A stretch of 64,000 bases of DNA from Candidatus Zymogenaceae bacterium. Lineage in GTDB: Bacteria > Desulfobacterota > Zymogenia > Zymogenales > Zymogenaceae. The notes beneath the pieces were generated by a model, which did no database searches, had not been told where the DNA came from, and saw only the letters and a list, made by a program, of their open reading frames with translations. Positions within the stretch are counted from its first letter, which is position 1, and each line of letters begins with the position of its first letter. The stretch spans positions 1 to 64,000 of the forward strand of contig JAFGAS010000081.1 in assembly GCA_016933535.1 (NCBI GenBank), in the 5' to 3' direction. The position numbers and the translations under genes are program-made. Shown piece by piece: positions 41,505-49,410 of the stretch.

Positions 41505-41960
41505 ATGATAGAAGGGGTCAAAATCAAGGAACTGAAGGTCATCCCCGACGAGCGGGGCAGGCTTATGGAGATACTGCGCTCCGACGACGAGGGCTTTGGC
41601 GGGTTTGGGCAGGTCTATATGACCAGCGCGTATCCGGGGGTCGTCAAAGGATGGCATTACCACAAGATACAGACAGACAACATGGCGGTCGTCTCCGGGA
41701 TGATGAAGCTGGTCCTCTATGACGGGCGGGAAAAAAGCCCCACAAAGGGTGAGGTCATGGAGATCTTTTTCGGGGAGCACCGCCCGTGCCTCGTGACGAT
41801 TCCTCCTATGATCTTCCACGGGTTCAAATGCGTCTCCGATAAGGAGGCAATCGTCATAAACGTCCCCACGGAGGTCTATAACCGCCGGGAGCCCGACGAA
41901 TATCGGGTCCACCCCCATGACAACGATATCCCCTATCAGTGGGAGCGAAAAGACGGTTAG
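41505..41960 (+). CDS. rmlC: dTDP-4-dehydrorhamnose 3,5-epimerase family protein
   Basis: A 151-residue cupin of the RmlC family, third step of dTDP-rhamnose synthesis. The DERGRLMEIL start, the catalytic-His segment KGWHYHKIQTDNMAVVSG, and IPPMIFHGFKCVSDKEAIVIN are family hallmarks. The protein is shorter than typical RmlC (about 180 residues), as in other compact dTDP-sugar isomerases; a 3,4-ketoisomerase-like activity cannot be excluded. AGGATGGG precedes the ATG. Its stop codon is directly followed by hairpin element D. Confidence 0.85.
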   Translation: MIEGVKIKELKVIPDERGRLMEILRSDDEGFGGFGQVYMTSAYPGVVKGWHYHKIQTDNMAVVSGMMKLVLYDGREKSPTKGEVMEIFFGEHRPCLVTIPPMIFHGFKCVSDKEAIVINVPTEVYNRREPDEYRVHPHDNDIPYQWERKDG

Positions 41961-41999
41961 ACCCCCCAAAAATACGGATATTTTTGGGGACCCCGTCAG
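41961..41999 (+). repeat. Covarying hairpin element, copy D
   Basis: CCCCAAAAATA, loop CGGA, TATTTTTGGGG, a perfect 11-bp stem, then ACCCCGTCAGCAG with a GAGAAGGAGG tail. It starts immediately after the rmlC stop. The loop differs from copies A-C (CGGA instead of CAGG). Confidence 0.7.
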
Positions 42000-42214
42000 C
42001 AGAGAGAAGGAGGAGGTCCTTTACTCCTATACAGCCGGCCGTCGACTATATTATTGTCTATTGTCGGCCGGGGTCATGGGACAGATGGCACACACAGTGG
42101 CATATCACCGCGAGATTCCCTTCGGGAGTTTTCTATGATCGCCTCATCCCGGGTTTTTAATACGGATACAATGTGCCCGGGTAATCATATGAACCGATTT
42201 TGCGAGATCACGTA

Positions 42215-43225
42215 ATGAAGCTTCTGGTTACCGGAGGAGCCGGATTTATCGGCTCCAATTTCATTCTCTATCTCCTCCAAAAGGACGCCGACGTTACCAT
42301 CGTCAACCTGGACGTCCTCACGTATGCCGGGAATCTCGAAAATCTCACGGCGGTTGAGAGCGACCCGCGTTATACCTTTGTCAAGGGTGACATAGCCGAC
42401 GCCGAGATTGTCGGCAGGGTAATGGGCGGGGGGATCCAGGCGGTCGTCAACTTCGCCGCCGAGTCCCACGTGGATCGCTCGATCATGGACCCGGACGCCT
42501 TTATCAGGACGAACATCCTGGGCGCCAACGTCCTGCTTACGGCCGCGCGTGATCACAAGGTAGAGCGGTTCATCCAGATATCCACCGACGAGGTCTACGG
42601 CTCCCTCGGCCCAACGGGGCTCTTCACCGAAGATTCTCCGCTTGATCCAACAAGCCCCTATTCTGCCAGCAAGACGGCGGCCGACCTCCTGGCCCTGGCC
42701 TACCATAAAACCTTCGGGCTGCCCGTTATGGTCACCCGCTGCTCGAATAACTACGGACCGTATCAGTTTCCCGAAAAGCTCATCCCCCTGTTTGTCACCA
42801 ATGCCATACAAGACAAGGGCCTGCCCATATACGGCGACGGTAAAAATATCCGTGACTGGATATACGTCCAGGATCATTCCCGCGCCATCGAGACGGTGCT
42901 CAAAAAAGGAAAGCCGGGAGAGGTCTACAACGTGGGCGGCAGCAACGAACGGACGAATATAGAGATTACCGACTATATCCTGAAGGAGCTGGGCAAACCC
43001 GATTCCCTGAAACGGTACGTCACCGACCGTCCCGGGCACGACCGGCGCTACGCCATCGACTCCACGAAGATCAAGCGGGAACTCGGCTGGGCGCCGGCCT
43101 TCTCGTTCGAGCAGGCCATGGCCGAGACGGTCGCCTGGTACGCGAATAACCGTCCCTGGTGGGAGGCCATCAAGAGCGGCCGGTATCAGGATTACTACCT
43201 CAAACACTACGGGAAACTGGAGTAA
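42215..43225 (+). CDS. rmlB: dTDP-glucose 4,6-dehydratase
   Basis: A 336-residue extended SDR, second step of dTDP-rhamnose synthesis. Motifs: GGAGFIGSNFILYLL (NAD binding), NFAAESHVDRSI, STDEVYGSLG (Thr-Asp-Glu catalytic triad), YSASKTAADLLALAYH (YxxxK), RCSNNYGPYQFPEKLIPLF, and PGHDRRYAIDSTKIKRELGW. The ATG at 42215 is preferred over the in-frame TTG at 42200. It is separated from rmlC by 254 bases that contain hairpin element D and no gene, and from rmlD by 6 bases. Confidence 0.95.
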   Translation: MKLLVTGGAGFIGSNFILYLLQKDADVTIVNLDVLTYAGNLENLTAVESDPRYTFVKGDIADAEIVGRVMGGGIQAVVNFAAESHVDRSIMDPDAFIRTNILGANVLLTAARDHKVERFIQISTDEVYGSLGPTGLFTEDSPLDPTSPYSASKTAADLLALAYHKTFGLPVMVTRCSNNYGPYQFPEKLIPLFVTNAIQDKGLPIYGDGKNIRDWIYVQDHSRAIETVLKKGKPGEVYNVGGSNERTNIEITDYILKELGKPDSLKRYVTDRPGHDRRYAIDSTKIKRELGWAPAFSFEQAMAETVAWYANNRPWWEAIKSGRYQDYYLKHYGKLE

Positions 43226-43231
43226 CAACGC

Positions 43232-44095
43232 GTGAATATCCTCGTCCTCGGCGGCCGGGGGATGCTTGGCCGTGACCTGGTGACGGTTCTTTCGGGACGG
43301 TCCGAACGACACCGAGTGACCGCGTGGGATATCGAGGATGTCGACATTATCGACAAATACACCGTTGACCGCGCCCTGGGGCGCGATTCTTTTGATGTGG
43401 TTGTCAACTGCGCGGCCTATACGGCCGTCGACAAGGCCGAACAGGACAAGGAAACGGCGCTGGCCGTCAACGCGAGGGGCGCCCGAAACGTCGCTGCGGC
43501 GGCCCGAGCCGCGGGCAGCCGTAACGTTTTGCTTTCCACCGACTACGTCTTTGACGGTTCAAAGCAGGGAGCGTATCGGGAAGGCGACGAGCCGTGTCCC
43601 GCCAACTACTACGGGTATACGAAGCTGATGGGCGAACGCCTGACGGGCGAGGTCGATCCGGATTGTCTGATCATCCGCACCCAGTGGCTCTACGGCGCGG
43701 CCGGGAAGAACTTCGTCGAGACGATGCTGAAGCTTGCCGAAACCAATAAGACGCTTTCGGTGGTGGATGATCAGCAGGGCAGCCCCACGTGGACCGCCGA
43801 TCTTGCCCGGGCGATCGCGCTTCTCGTAGAGGGGCGGTGCCGGGGGATCTATCACGTCAGCAACGCGGGGTGTACCACTTGGTGCGGTTTTGCACGGAAA
43901 ATCTTCGAGACGGCGCAAAAGGAGATAGAGGTCGTACCGATTACGACCGAACAGTTTAACGCCCCGGCCAGAAGGCCGGCGAACTCCGTTTTTGACATGA
44001 CCAGGCTCCTGGAAGATACCGGATGCGCGCCCCCACACTGGACGGAGGCGCTGGGGCAGTACTTGACGATGAGAGGGAGAAAGGACGCCCGATAG
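43232..44095 (+). CDS. rmlD: dTDP-4-dehydrorhamnose reductase
   Basis: A 287-residue extended SDR that completes dTDP-L-rhamnose. NILVLGGRGMLGRDLV binds NAD(P)H, VVNCAAYTAVDKAEQ and STDYVFDGSKQGAY are the RmlD signatures, and YYGYTKLMGER holds the YxxxK dyad. The C-terminal RPANSVFDMTRL segment is typical. GTG start at 43232, six bases after rmlB. The next gene, the first of three signal peptidases, begins 25 bases downstream, so export functions may be co-transcribed with rhamnose synthesis. Confidence 0.95.
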   Translation: MNILVLGGRGMLGRDLVTVLSGRSERHRVTAWDIEDVDIIDKYTVDRALGRDSFDVVVNCAAYTAVDKAEQDKETALAVNARGARNVAAAARAAGSRNVLLSTDYVFDGSKQGAYREGDEPCPANYYGYTKLMGERLTGEVDPDCLIIRTQWLYGAAGKNFVETMLKLAETNKTLSVVDDQQGSPTWTADLARAIALLVEGRCRGIYHVSNAGCTTWCGFARKIFETAQKEIEVVPITTEQFNAPARRPANSVFDMTRLLEDTGCAPPHWTEALGQYLTMRGRKDAR

Positions 44096-44120
44096 GAACA
44101 ACGGTGGACGGTTTTTATCT

Positions 44121-44846
44121 ATGATAAAAGAAGAGAACGAAGTCCGGAAAAGCCGAGTCCGGGAATTTACCGAATCGCTGGTGTTGGCCCTCATGATGGC
44201 CTTCATCGTGATGACCTTTATCGTCCAGTCTTTCGAGATACCGTCCGGGTCTATGATCCCCACGCTTCTTCTGGGCGACCGGATTCTCGTTAATAAATTT
44301 ATCTTTGGGACGAGAGTACCCTTTACCGGCATCAAGCTGCTGCCCCTGAGGGAGCCGGCACGGGGTGAAATCATTGTTTTTTTGCCCCCGCGGGATTTTG
44401 AGTCTCCATTAGGCCGGGGTTTTCACCTCATCAAGAGGGTTATCGGCCTGCCCGGGGATACCATAGAGATCGTCGATAAGCGCCTCTATGTAAACGGGGC
44501 ACAATTTCCCGTACCCAACGCCCACTGGGACGATCCGGCAGTTATCGACCGCTGGACATCGGTACGGGACAACTTTGGTCCCATCGTCGTCCCGCCGGAC
44601 TTCTATTTTATGATGGGAGATAATAGGGACAACAGCTACGACTCCCGATTCTGGGGATTTGTCCCTGAAGAAGACCTTACGGGAAAACCCATAATGATCT
44701 ATTGGTCCTGGGATATCACCAGTACATCTGTCCTGGGGCGAGTCCGTTCCATCCGCTGGGAGAGAATTGGGGACGTCTTCCATAAAAACGGTGAGATCGG
44801 TCGGGCAACCATTAACCGAGTCATATCAGGCAGGAAAATTCCATGA
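44121..44846 (+). CDS. lepB: Signal peptidase I, tandem copy 1
   Basis: A 241-residue type I signal peptidase, inner membrane with the active site facing the periplasm, which removes signal peptides from Sec/Tat substrates. A transmembrane helix spans about residues 18-38. The nucleophile is Ser44 in PSGSMIPTL; the general base is Lys105 in FHLIKRVIGLPGD; the GDNRDNSYDSRFWG box (box E) is complete. The stop overlaps the start of the next lepB paralogue by 4 bases (ATGA). Three paralogues stand in a row. Confidence 0.94.
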   Translation: MIKEENEVRKSRVREFTESLVLALMMAFIVMTFIVQSFEIPSGSMIPTLLLGDRILVNKFIFGTRVPFTGIKLLPLREPARGEIIVFLPPRDFESPLGRGFHLIKRVIGLPGDTIEIVDKRLYVNGAQFPVPNAHWDDPAVIDRWTSVRDNFGPIVVPPDFYFMMGDNRDNSYDSRFWGFVPEEDLTGKPIMIYWSWDITSTSVLGRVRSIRWERIGDVFHKNGEIGRATINRVISGRKIP

Positions 44847-45499
44847 GAAAAGATAAAGAACGACGCGCCAGACCCAACGCAACCCGTGAATATGTAGAGG
44901 CAATCATCTTTGCATTGATCCTCGCGCTAATTATCAAGACCTTCTTTATTCAGGCCTTCAAGATTCCGTCCGGATCGATGATCCCGACGCTGCTGAAGGG
45001 CGATCAGATCCTCGTCAATAAATTCATCTATGGAACGCGGATACCCCTGTCGGACGTGAAGGTCCTGGAAGTCCGCGAGCCGCGGCGGGGGGATATTGTC
45101 GTCTTCGAGTACCCCGAAGATAGAGGCGTTCACTATATCAAGCGGCTTATCGGACTTCCCGGCGATACGATCGAGGTCGTCAACAAGGCCGTCTTCGTAA
45201 ACGGAGAAGTATTTGACGTGGCCGGGGCCCAATACGAGGACAACGAGATTCTCCCTTCGGCTATTTCCGTCAGGGATAACTTCGGGCCGCTGGTCATACC
45301 CCCCCATTCTTACTTTATGATGGGCGACAACCGGGACAACAGCAGGGATTCCCGCTTCTGGGGATTCGTCGATAACGCCGAGCTCGTCGGCAACGCCGTG
45401 ATCATTTACTGGTCGTGGGACATCTCTTCCGGGGGGCTGGCGGAACGGGCCAAGAACATACGCTGGGGGAGGCTCGGTATGTTATTGTTCAATAAATAA
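44843..45499 (+). CDS. lepB: Signal peptidase I, tandem copy 2
   Basis: A 218-residue signal peptidase I very similar to the preceding copy. A transmembrane helix covers about residues 19-38, Ser45 is in PSGSMIPTLLKGD, Lys100 in VHYIKRLIGLPGD, and the box E sequence GDNRDNSRDSRFWG is complete. It overlaps copy 1 by 4 bases and is separated from copy 3 by 8 bases. Differences between copies 1 and 2 lie mainly in the substrate-pocket insert after strand RGDIVVF. Confidence 0.94.
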   Translation: MRKDKERRARPNATREYVEAIIFALILALIIKTFFIQAFKIPSGSMIPTLLKGDQILVNKFIYGTRIPLSDVKVLEVREPRRGDIVVFEYPEDRGVHYIKRLIGLPGDTIEVVNKAVFVNGEVFDVAGAQYEDNEILPSAISVRDNFGPLVIPPHSYFMMGDNRDNSRDSRFWGFVDNAELVGNAVIIYWSWDISSGGLAERAKNIRWGRLGMLLFNK

Positions 45500-45507
45500 G
45501 GGCGTTG

Positions 45508-46062
45508 ATGAAGAAACACGTCCCATTCATCGTCCTGGTCTCGGTCCTTGCCCTCATTTCTCTGATCTATCCGGTGTTCTTTACCACGGTGAAGATGGAA
45601 CCGCCCTCGATGGAGCCGGCAATAGACGCGGGTGACTACCTGCTGGTGCGGCGGGGCGCCTACGGCTTGAGGCTGCCTTTCGTGGGGGAGGTCGTGAGTT
45701 GCGGGCGGCCCGCCCGGGGTGATATCGTCCTGATCGAGAAGAAACGGGACAACGGGCAGGGAACGGGCGCGGATATCTTCACGGTGCTCAGGGTCGTGGG
45801 GCTTTGCGGGGAGGTGGTCTCGATCACCGATAAGCGGGTCTGGATAGACGGGGAGCCGCTTTCCGAGGGGTACGTGACGTTTTCCGACGACCGGGTTTAT
45901 CCCGATGGATTGTCGGCCAGGGACAATATGGCCGCCGTCGTCGTGCCGGACGACGCCTTTTTCGTGATGGGAGACCGGCGGGACATCACGACCGACAGCC
46001 GCTTTTTCGGGACCGTGACTCGGGACGAGATCATCGGAAAGGTGATGCTGGTCTGGTGGTAG
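45508..46062 (+). CDS. Signal peptidase I-like protein lacking the catalytic lysine, tandem copy 3
   Basis: A 184-residue member of the same family, more diverged. The N-terminal membrane helix (residues about 6-26) and Ser34 in EPPSMEPAIDAGD are present, and box E is recognisable as GDRRDITTDSRFFG. The general-base Lys of YIKRLIGLPGD is replaced: the aligned sequence is FTVLRVVGLCGE, with Leu94 at that position. The protein may be a pseudoenzyme, a regulator or adaptor of its neighbours, or use another residue as base. ATG at 45508 is chosen over TTG at 45505. It ends the rml-lepB gene series. Confidence 0.85.
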   Translation: MKKHVPFIVLVSVLALISLIYPVFFTTVKMEPPSMEPAIDAGDYLLVRRGAYGLRLPFVGEVVSCGRPARGDIVLIEKKRDNGQGTGADIFTVLRVVGLCGEVVSITDKRVWIDGEPLSEGYVTFSDDRVYPDGLSARDNMAAVVVPDDAFFVMGDRRDITTDSRFFGTVTRDEIIGKVMLVWW

Positions 46063-46173
46063 GAGCGGGGCAATCCCGCCAAAGGAAAAACCCTGTCCCG
46101 ATGATTATTATTCCGTCCTTGTATCCGGCCTCCTCCGAATATTTCGGTTCTTTATAAAGATGATAGGAATCAA

Positions 46174-46243
46174 GGGGACACCATACCGAGTTACCATTCC
46201 GATACGTCTAAACGGTAGATTTTCTATCTAGGTACAGTGTCCC
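46174..46243. repeat. GGGGACAC-bounded inverted-repeat element, copy 3
   Basis: The left end GGGGACACCATACCGAG and the right end CTAGGTACAGTGTCCC pair with few mismatches over a 37-base AT-rich centre. It lies in the convergent gap between the third lepB-like gene and the kinase gene. Confidence 0.7.
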
Positions 46244-46265
46244 ATTAGTTCATCCACCGTCTTCT

Positions 46266-47729
46266 TCAGTCCTGCGAGTGTGGGCGTCCGACGTGGTGAA
46301 GCGGCCTGATGGGTTGCGGTGCGGACGATCGGTCAACGGCTGTGAAAGCATATCGAACGATTCCCCTGATCGTAACTATTTCCAGCCTCTTTACAAAGGA
46401 TCTTATTTGAAGCGCGACCAGTGCCCGGGAGTACAAAAGCCGACGGAACCATCGAGAGAACATACCTATGACACCGGGTTGCCTCCGCCGTGACGGGCGG
46501 TCATCGAGCGCTGCCTCAAGACAGGTCCTGAGTAGCGCGAAGTTCCGTTGCTCGCGCGGTCGCGACCATACCTGGGCGGCCCAGCGACGATACCATCGTG
46601 GAAGGTCGAAGGGAACGATTGGAAATAGGCCCATCGGAGAAGACAGGAATCGCCGACGGATAACGGTCTGGGCGAACAGGAAGAAGTGGAGGATCGGATC
46701 GTACGGCCAGTGGCTAGACCGTAGCTCGTCGGAAATCGAGGCAAAGTCGATAAGGGCCGAGCCTCCATTGCCATTGACGAGGACATTCCATTGGGCGATG
46801 TCATTGTGGTAGAGACCGACCCGTTCCAGGTCATATAGACGTTCCAGCACGTCGCGCAGCACCAGCGCGGAATTATAGTCTATTCCCTGCAATACAGCCG
46901 TCGTGAGAAGGATTCCGGGAAGGCGTTCCATTACCAGGACGCCGTCACTACCGCCAATATGGTACGCGACGAGGCGGGGTATGGATTTGCCCTCGATCGG
47001 CGGGTCCGATAGAAACGAGACTTCACTCTCCATTTCACGACGATCGCCCTGAGCCGGCGAACCGCAGAAGCAGTAATTCTTCACAATTTTATCGGTACAA
47101 AAGAAATAGCGCCGCGTACCCTGACGAAATCCTCCTGTTATTTCGCTGGAATAGGGTGCCCAGGAATCAAAGGCGCCCATATGGCCGTTTGCATACCAGT
47201 ATTGGTTGCTGCAAAACAGGAGGACTCGGCGTCCCGGGCCACCATCGTCGTCGTGTTCGGAGACGGCATGGAGGAACGCAAATTTCTGTCGAAGTCGCCG
47301 CAGGTCGTCGGGCAGGATGTCCCGCCTTTCGGCGGCCCGGTCGTCCCATACGGTCTCAAACAGAACGGCGCCAACCCCGCCGGCACAGGCACCCGCGGCG
47401 TCCAAAAGGGCCGTACCGTCGGGCTTATCTCCGGTATGCCGCGGGATGGTATAGACCAGCAGGTCGTAATGATCCGACCCGGCTTGGGCGGGGGTGGGAT
47501 CCGGGACAAAAAAGGAGATAAAACGTTCCGGGTCGCCGTCCAAGCTCAGGACGTTCAACGGACGCCGCAGGTGTCCCGAGAGGGCCGCATAAACGGCCAG
47601 GACGGCGGGGAGCCTTGAGATTATCGGGTACAGGTTCTTGCCCGGTTTGAGCGCTGCGGAATTAAAAGGTGCTTTCCCGAACGGCGCCTGAGAGATAGCG
47701 GTTGCCGGGTTATAACGGTAGTCGGTCAT
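46266..47729 (-). CDS. WbdD-like protein with C-terminal sugar/lipid kinase domain
   Basis: A 487-residue protein with a C-terminal protein-kinase-fold domain: a beta3-type Lys in DKIVKNYCF (about residue 222), the catalytic loop YHNDIAQWNVLV (about residues 309-320) and the metal motif IDFAS in place of DFG. The arrangement resembles small-molecule and LPS-type kinases (WaaP, WbdD). The N-terminal 190 residues (NVLSLDGDPERF, DHYDLLVYTIPRH, RRVLLFCSNQYW) look like a worn Rossmann domain without the Gly-rich SAM loop. WbdD proteins cap O-antigen chains with a methyltransferase-kinase pair; the position next to the rml genes agrees. The C-terminal tail is basic. Function inferred, moderate certainty. 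Confidence 0.68.
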   Translation of the reverse strand: MTDYRYNPATAISQAPFGKAPFNSAALKPGKNLYPIISRLPAVLAVYAALSGHLRRPLNVLSLDGDPERFISFFVPDPTPAQAGSDHYDLLVYTIPRHTGDKPDGTALLDAAGACAGGVGAVLFETVWDDRAAERRDILPDDLRRLRQKFAFLHAVSEHDDDGGPGRRVLLFCSNQYWYANGHMGAFDSWAPYSSEITGGFRQGTRRYFFCTDKIVKNYCFCGSPAQGDRREMESEVSFLSDPPIEGKSIPRLVAYHIGGSDGVLVMERLPGILLTTAVLQGIDYNSALVLRDVLERLYDLERVGLYHNDIAQWNVLVNGNGGSALIDFASISDELRSSHWPYDPILHFFLFAQTVIRRRFLSSPMGLFPIVPFDLPRWYRRWAAQVWSRPREQRNFALLRTCLEAALDDRPSRRRQPGVIGMFSRWFRRLLYSRALVALQIRSFVKRLEIVTIRGIVRYAFTAVDRSSAPQPIRPLHHVGRPHSQD

Positions 47730-48065
47730 GCGATATCCAGTGTTGTCTTGGGTCGAGTCAATTTCCCGGCCCGGTATAAGAAGCCCGGCCAGGATTTCCC
47801 AAAAGACGGGCGGTCGTGTCGACGGCCGTCGTTATCGTGGAGTTAGACTAAATGAGCATACGTAAAAAGAGACCGGCGTGGGTGTTCATAATAGTCCATA
47901 AGAATTTATTGGTCAAGAAGAAAGTGGCCTTCACCCATAGCAGAACCCCCTGACGGGCGTAATTGTCAGGTAAAAAGCTCCAAAGAATCTGATCCCTTCT
48001 GCCGTACACCGTCATCACAGTGAACCGAATCGATCGATCCCCGATTCGCATGCTCCTCTTTTTCA
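47730..48065. other. Intergenic region, no gene seen
   Basis: Divergent spacer between the kinase gene and the third ferredoxin paralogue. It holds the rightward promoter at its end and no supported gene. Confidence 0.4.
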
Positions 48066-48094
48066 TTGACACCGTCGGGCCAACCTGTTACACA
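48066..48094 (+). promoter_or_regulatory. Sigma-70 promoter of ferredoxin paralogue 3
   Basis: TTGACA at 48066-48071, 17-base spacer, TACACA at 48089-48094. The gene starts at 48197 after a leader of about 95 bases. Confidence 0.6.
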
Positions 48095-48196
48095 ATCAAT
48101 AAGGGCAGGGGCGTCGGTCGATGCGATTTCACAGCCTTTCATCCTCGCTTTTTTCGTTGCCCGCCCGGAACCGATAAATACCGCAAGGAGTTTCCC

Positions 48197-49207
48197 ATGC
48201 CGATACCCGATCAACTGAAGGACTACGCCGCCCGGCTCGGATTTCCCACCTCCGAGACAATGGGGGCGATCTTCTCGATCCTTTTTGCCGACGAGGCAGC
48301 GCTGGCGCTTGCCGCCGCCATGCCCGGGACGGCCGCGGAATTGGCACAAAAGACCGGCATTGCCCAGGCCCGCGTCGAGGCGATCCTCACGGACCTCACC
48401 CACAAGGGGGTCGTCAACCATGTCATCAGGAAGGGGAGCTACCGGCTCTTTCCCGCAATGATCGAGCTTCGGGACGCCACCGTCACGGTAAACGAGCACC
48501 CCCGGGAGCTTATCGGGCTCTGGGAGACGCTCGTCCGAAAGGAGATGCCGGCGCTCATCGGAGCTTTCAAGGATCTCAAGGTTCCGCCTATGCTCCGGGC
48601 AGTGCCCATCGAGGAGACGGTCCAGCCCCGGGGGGCGGTGATGGACGTCGATTCGGCCCGGCGGCTGTTTGTCGAGGCCGCACTGATCACGGCTGCACCG
48701 TGTCCCTGCCGAGCCCAGGCAAAAGCCGTGGGAAGATCGCCGGACTGTCCGGCCCCCGAAAGCTCGGTCTGCATGCAGACCAACGGGTTTGCCGAGGCGA
48801 TGATCGACCGGGGGATCGGCGAGCGGCTCACCAATGCCGAGGCGCTCAAGCGCATTGGGGACGCCGAGGACGCGGGGCTGGTGCACCTGGTGCGCAACAA
48901 CATCAAAGAAGATATGTTCATGTGCAACTGCTGCTCGTGCTGTTGTACGGGGCTTTTCATGATCAACGAGCTGGGTTACCGGGACGCCTACGCCCGCTCG
49001 CGGTTCGTGGTGAAATACGACGAGGAGTCGTGCACCGGCTGCGGGTTGTGTGAAGATCGCTGCCAGCTTCATGCGATCACGATGGAAGAGCGCGCCGTCG
49101 TGGATACAGACAAATGCTTTGGGTGCGGCAACTGCGCCCTGGTCTGTCCGTCGGGGGCGTTGTCGCTCGTGGAGGCGCGCCCGGTCGAATCGATCAGGAG
49201 GACGTGA
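48197..49207 (+). CDS. Winged-helix, Cys-rich protein with two C-terminal 4Fe-4S clusters (paralogue 3)
   Basis: A 336-residue protein with the same order of parts as 2761-3843: winged helix (AAELAQKTGIAQARVEAILT, wing VVNHVIRKGSYRLF, residues about 25-80), Cys motif CPCRAQAKAVGRSPDC...C, CNCCSCCC (about residues 247-254), then two ferredoxin motifs CTGCGLCEDRCQ and CFGCGNCALVCP. The first cluster motif has Gln instead of Pro after the fourth Cys. AAGGAG precedes the ATG at 48197; the open frame upstream has no site. The duplicated architecture shows that HTH and cluster parts belong together, which supports an Fe-S-dependent sensor or regulated electron carrier. Confidence 0.88.
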   Translation: MPIPDQLKDYAARLGFPTSETMGAIFSILFADEAALALAAAMPGTAAELAQKTGIAQARVEAILTDLTHKGVVNHVIRKGSYRLFPAMIELRDATVTVNEHPRELIGLWETLVRKEMPALIGAFKDLKVPPMLRAVPIEETVQPRGAVMDVDSARRLFVEAALITAAPCPCRAQAKAVGRSPDCPAPESSVCMQTNGFAEAMIDRGIGERLTNAEALKRIGDAEDAGLVHLVRNNIKEDMFMCNCCSCCCTGLFMINELGYRDAYARSRFVVKYDEESCTGCGLCEDRCQLHAITMEERAVVDTDKCFGCGNCALVCPSGALSLVEARPVESIRRT

Positions 49208-49350
49208 GGCCGTCTTGCCGGCGGCGATGACCTGTTATTTCGGGCCGGATTGGCCCGCCGGCCGCCCAGAGGCGACATACTCATGGACCGTCTTCGGCAA
49301 ACAGGGGGGGTAAATTTTTCGAATTACCACGGACGGGATCGAAAAATCCG

Positions 49351-49379
49351 TTGACATCCGGCGCGGAAAATGGTAATTG
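49351..49379 (+). promoter_or_regulatory. Sigma-70 promoter before the small membrane gene and pyr operon
   Basis: TTGACA at 49351-49356, 17-base spacer, TAATTG at 49374-49379. It is the last clear promoter before pyrR and therefore the most likely one for the pyr genes as well. Confidence 0.6.
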
Positions 49380-49410
49380 TAAAAAATGGTATTATAAAGA
49401 GGAGTCCGAT

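Noticed and set aside
40686-41969. 427-codon minus-strand frame opposite rmlA and rmlC
   Set aside because: Both plus-strand genes are certain from motifs; the antisense product has no domain.
48020-48196. N-terminal extension of the third ferredoxin paralogue
   Set aside because: The frame is open upstream but has no ribosome-binding site there, contains the promoter's -35/-10 boxes, and the paralogue at 2761-3843 starts at the equivalent of 48197.
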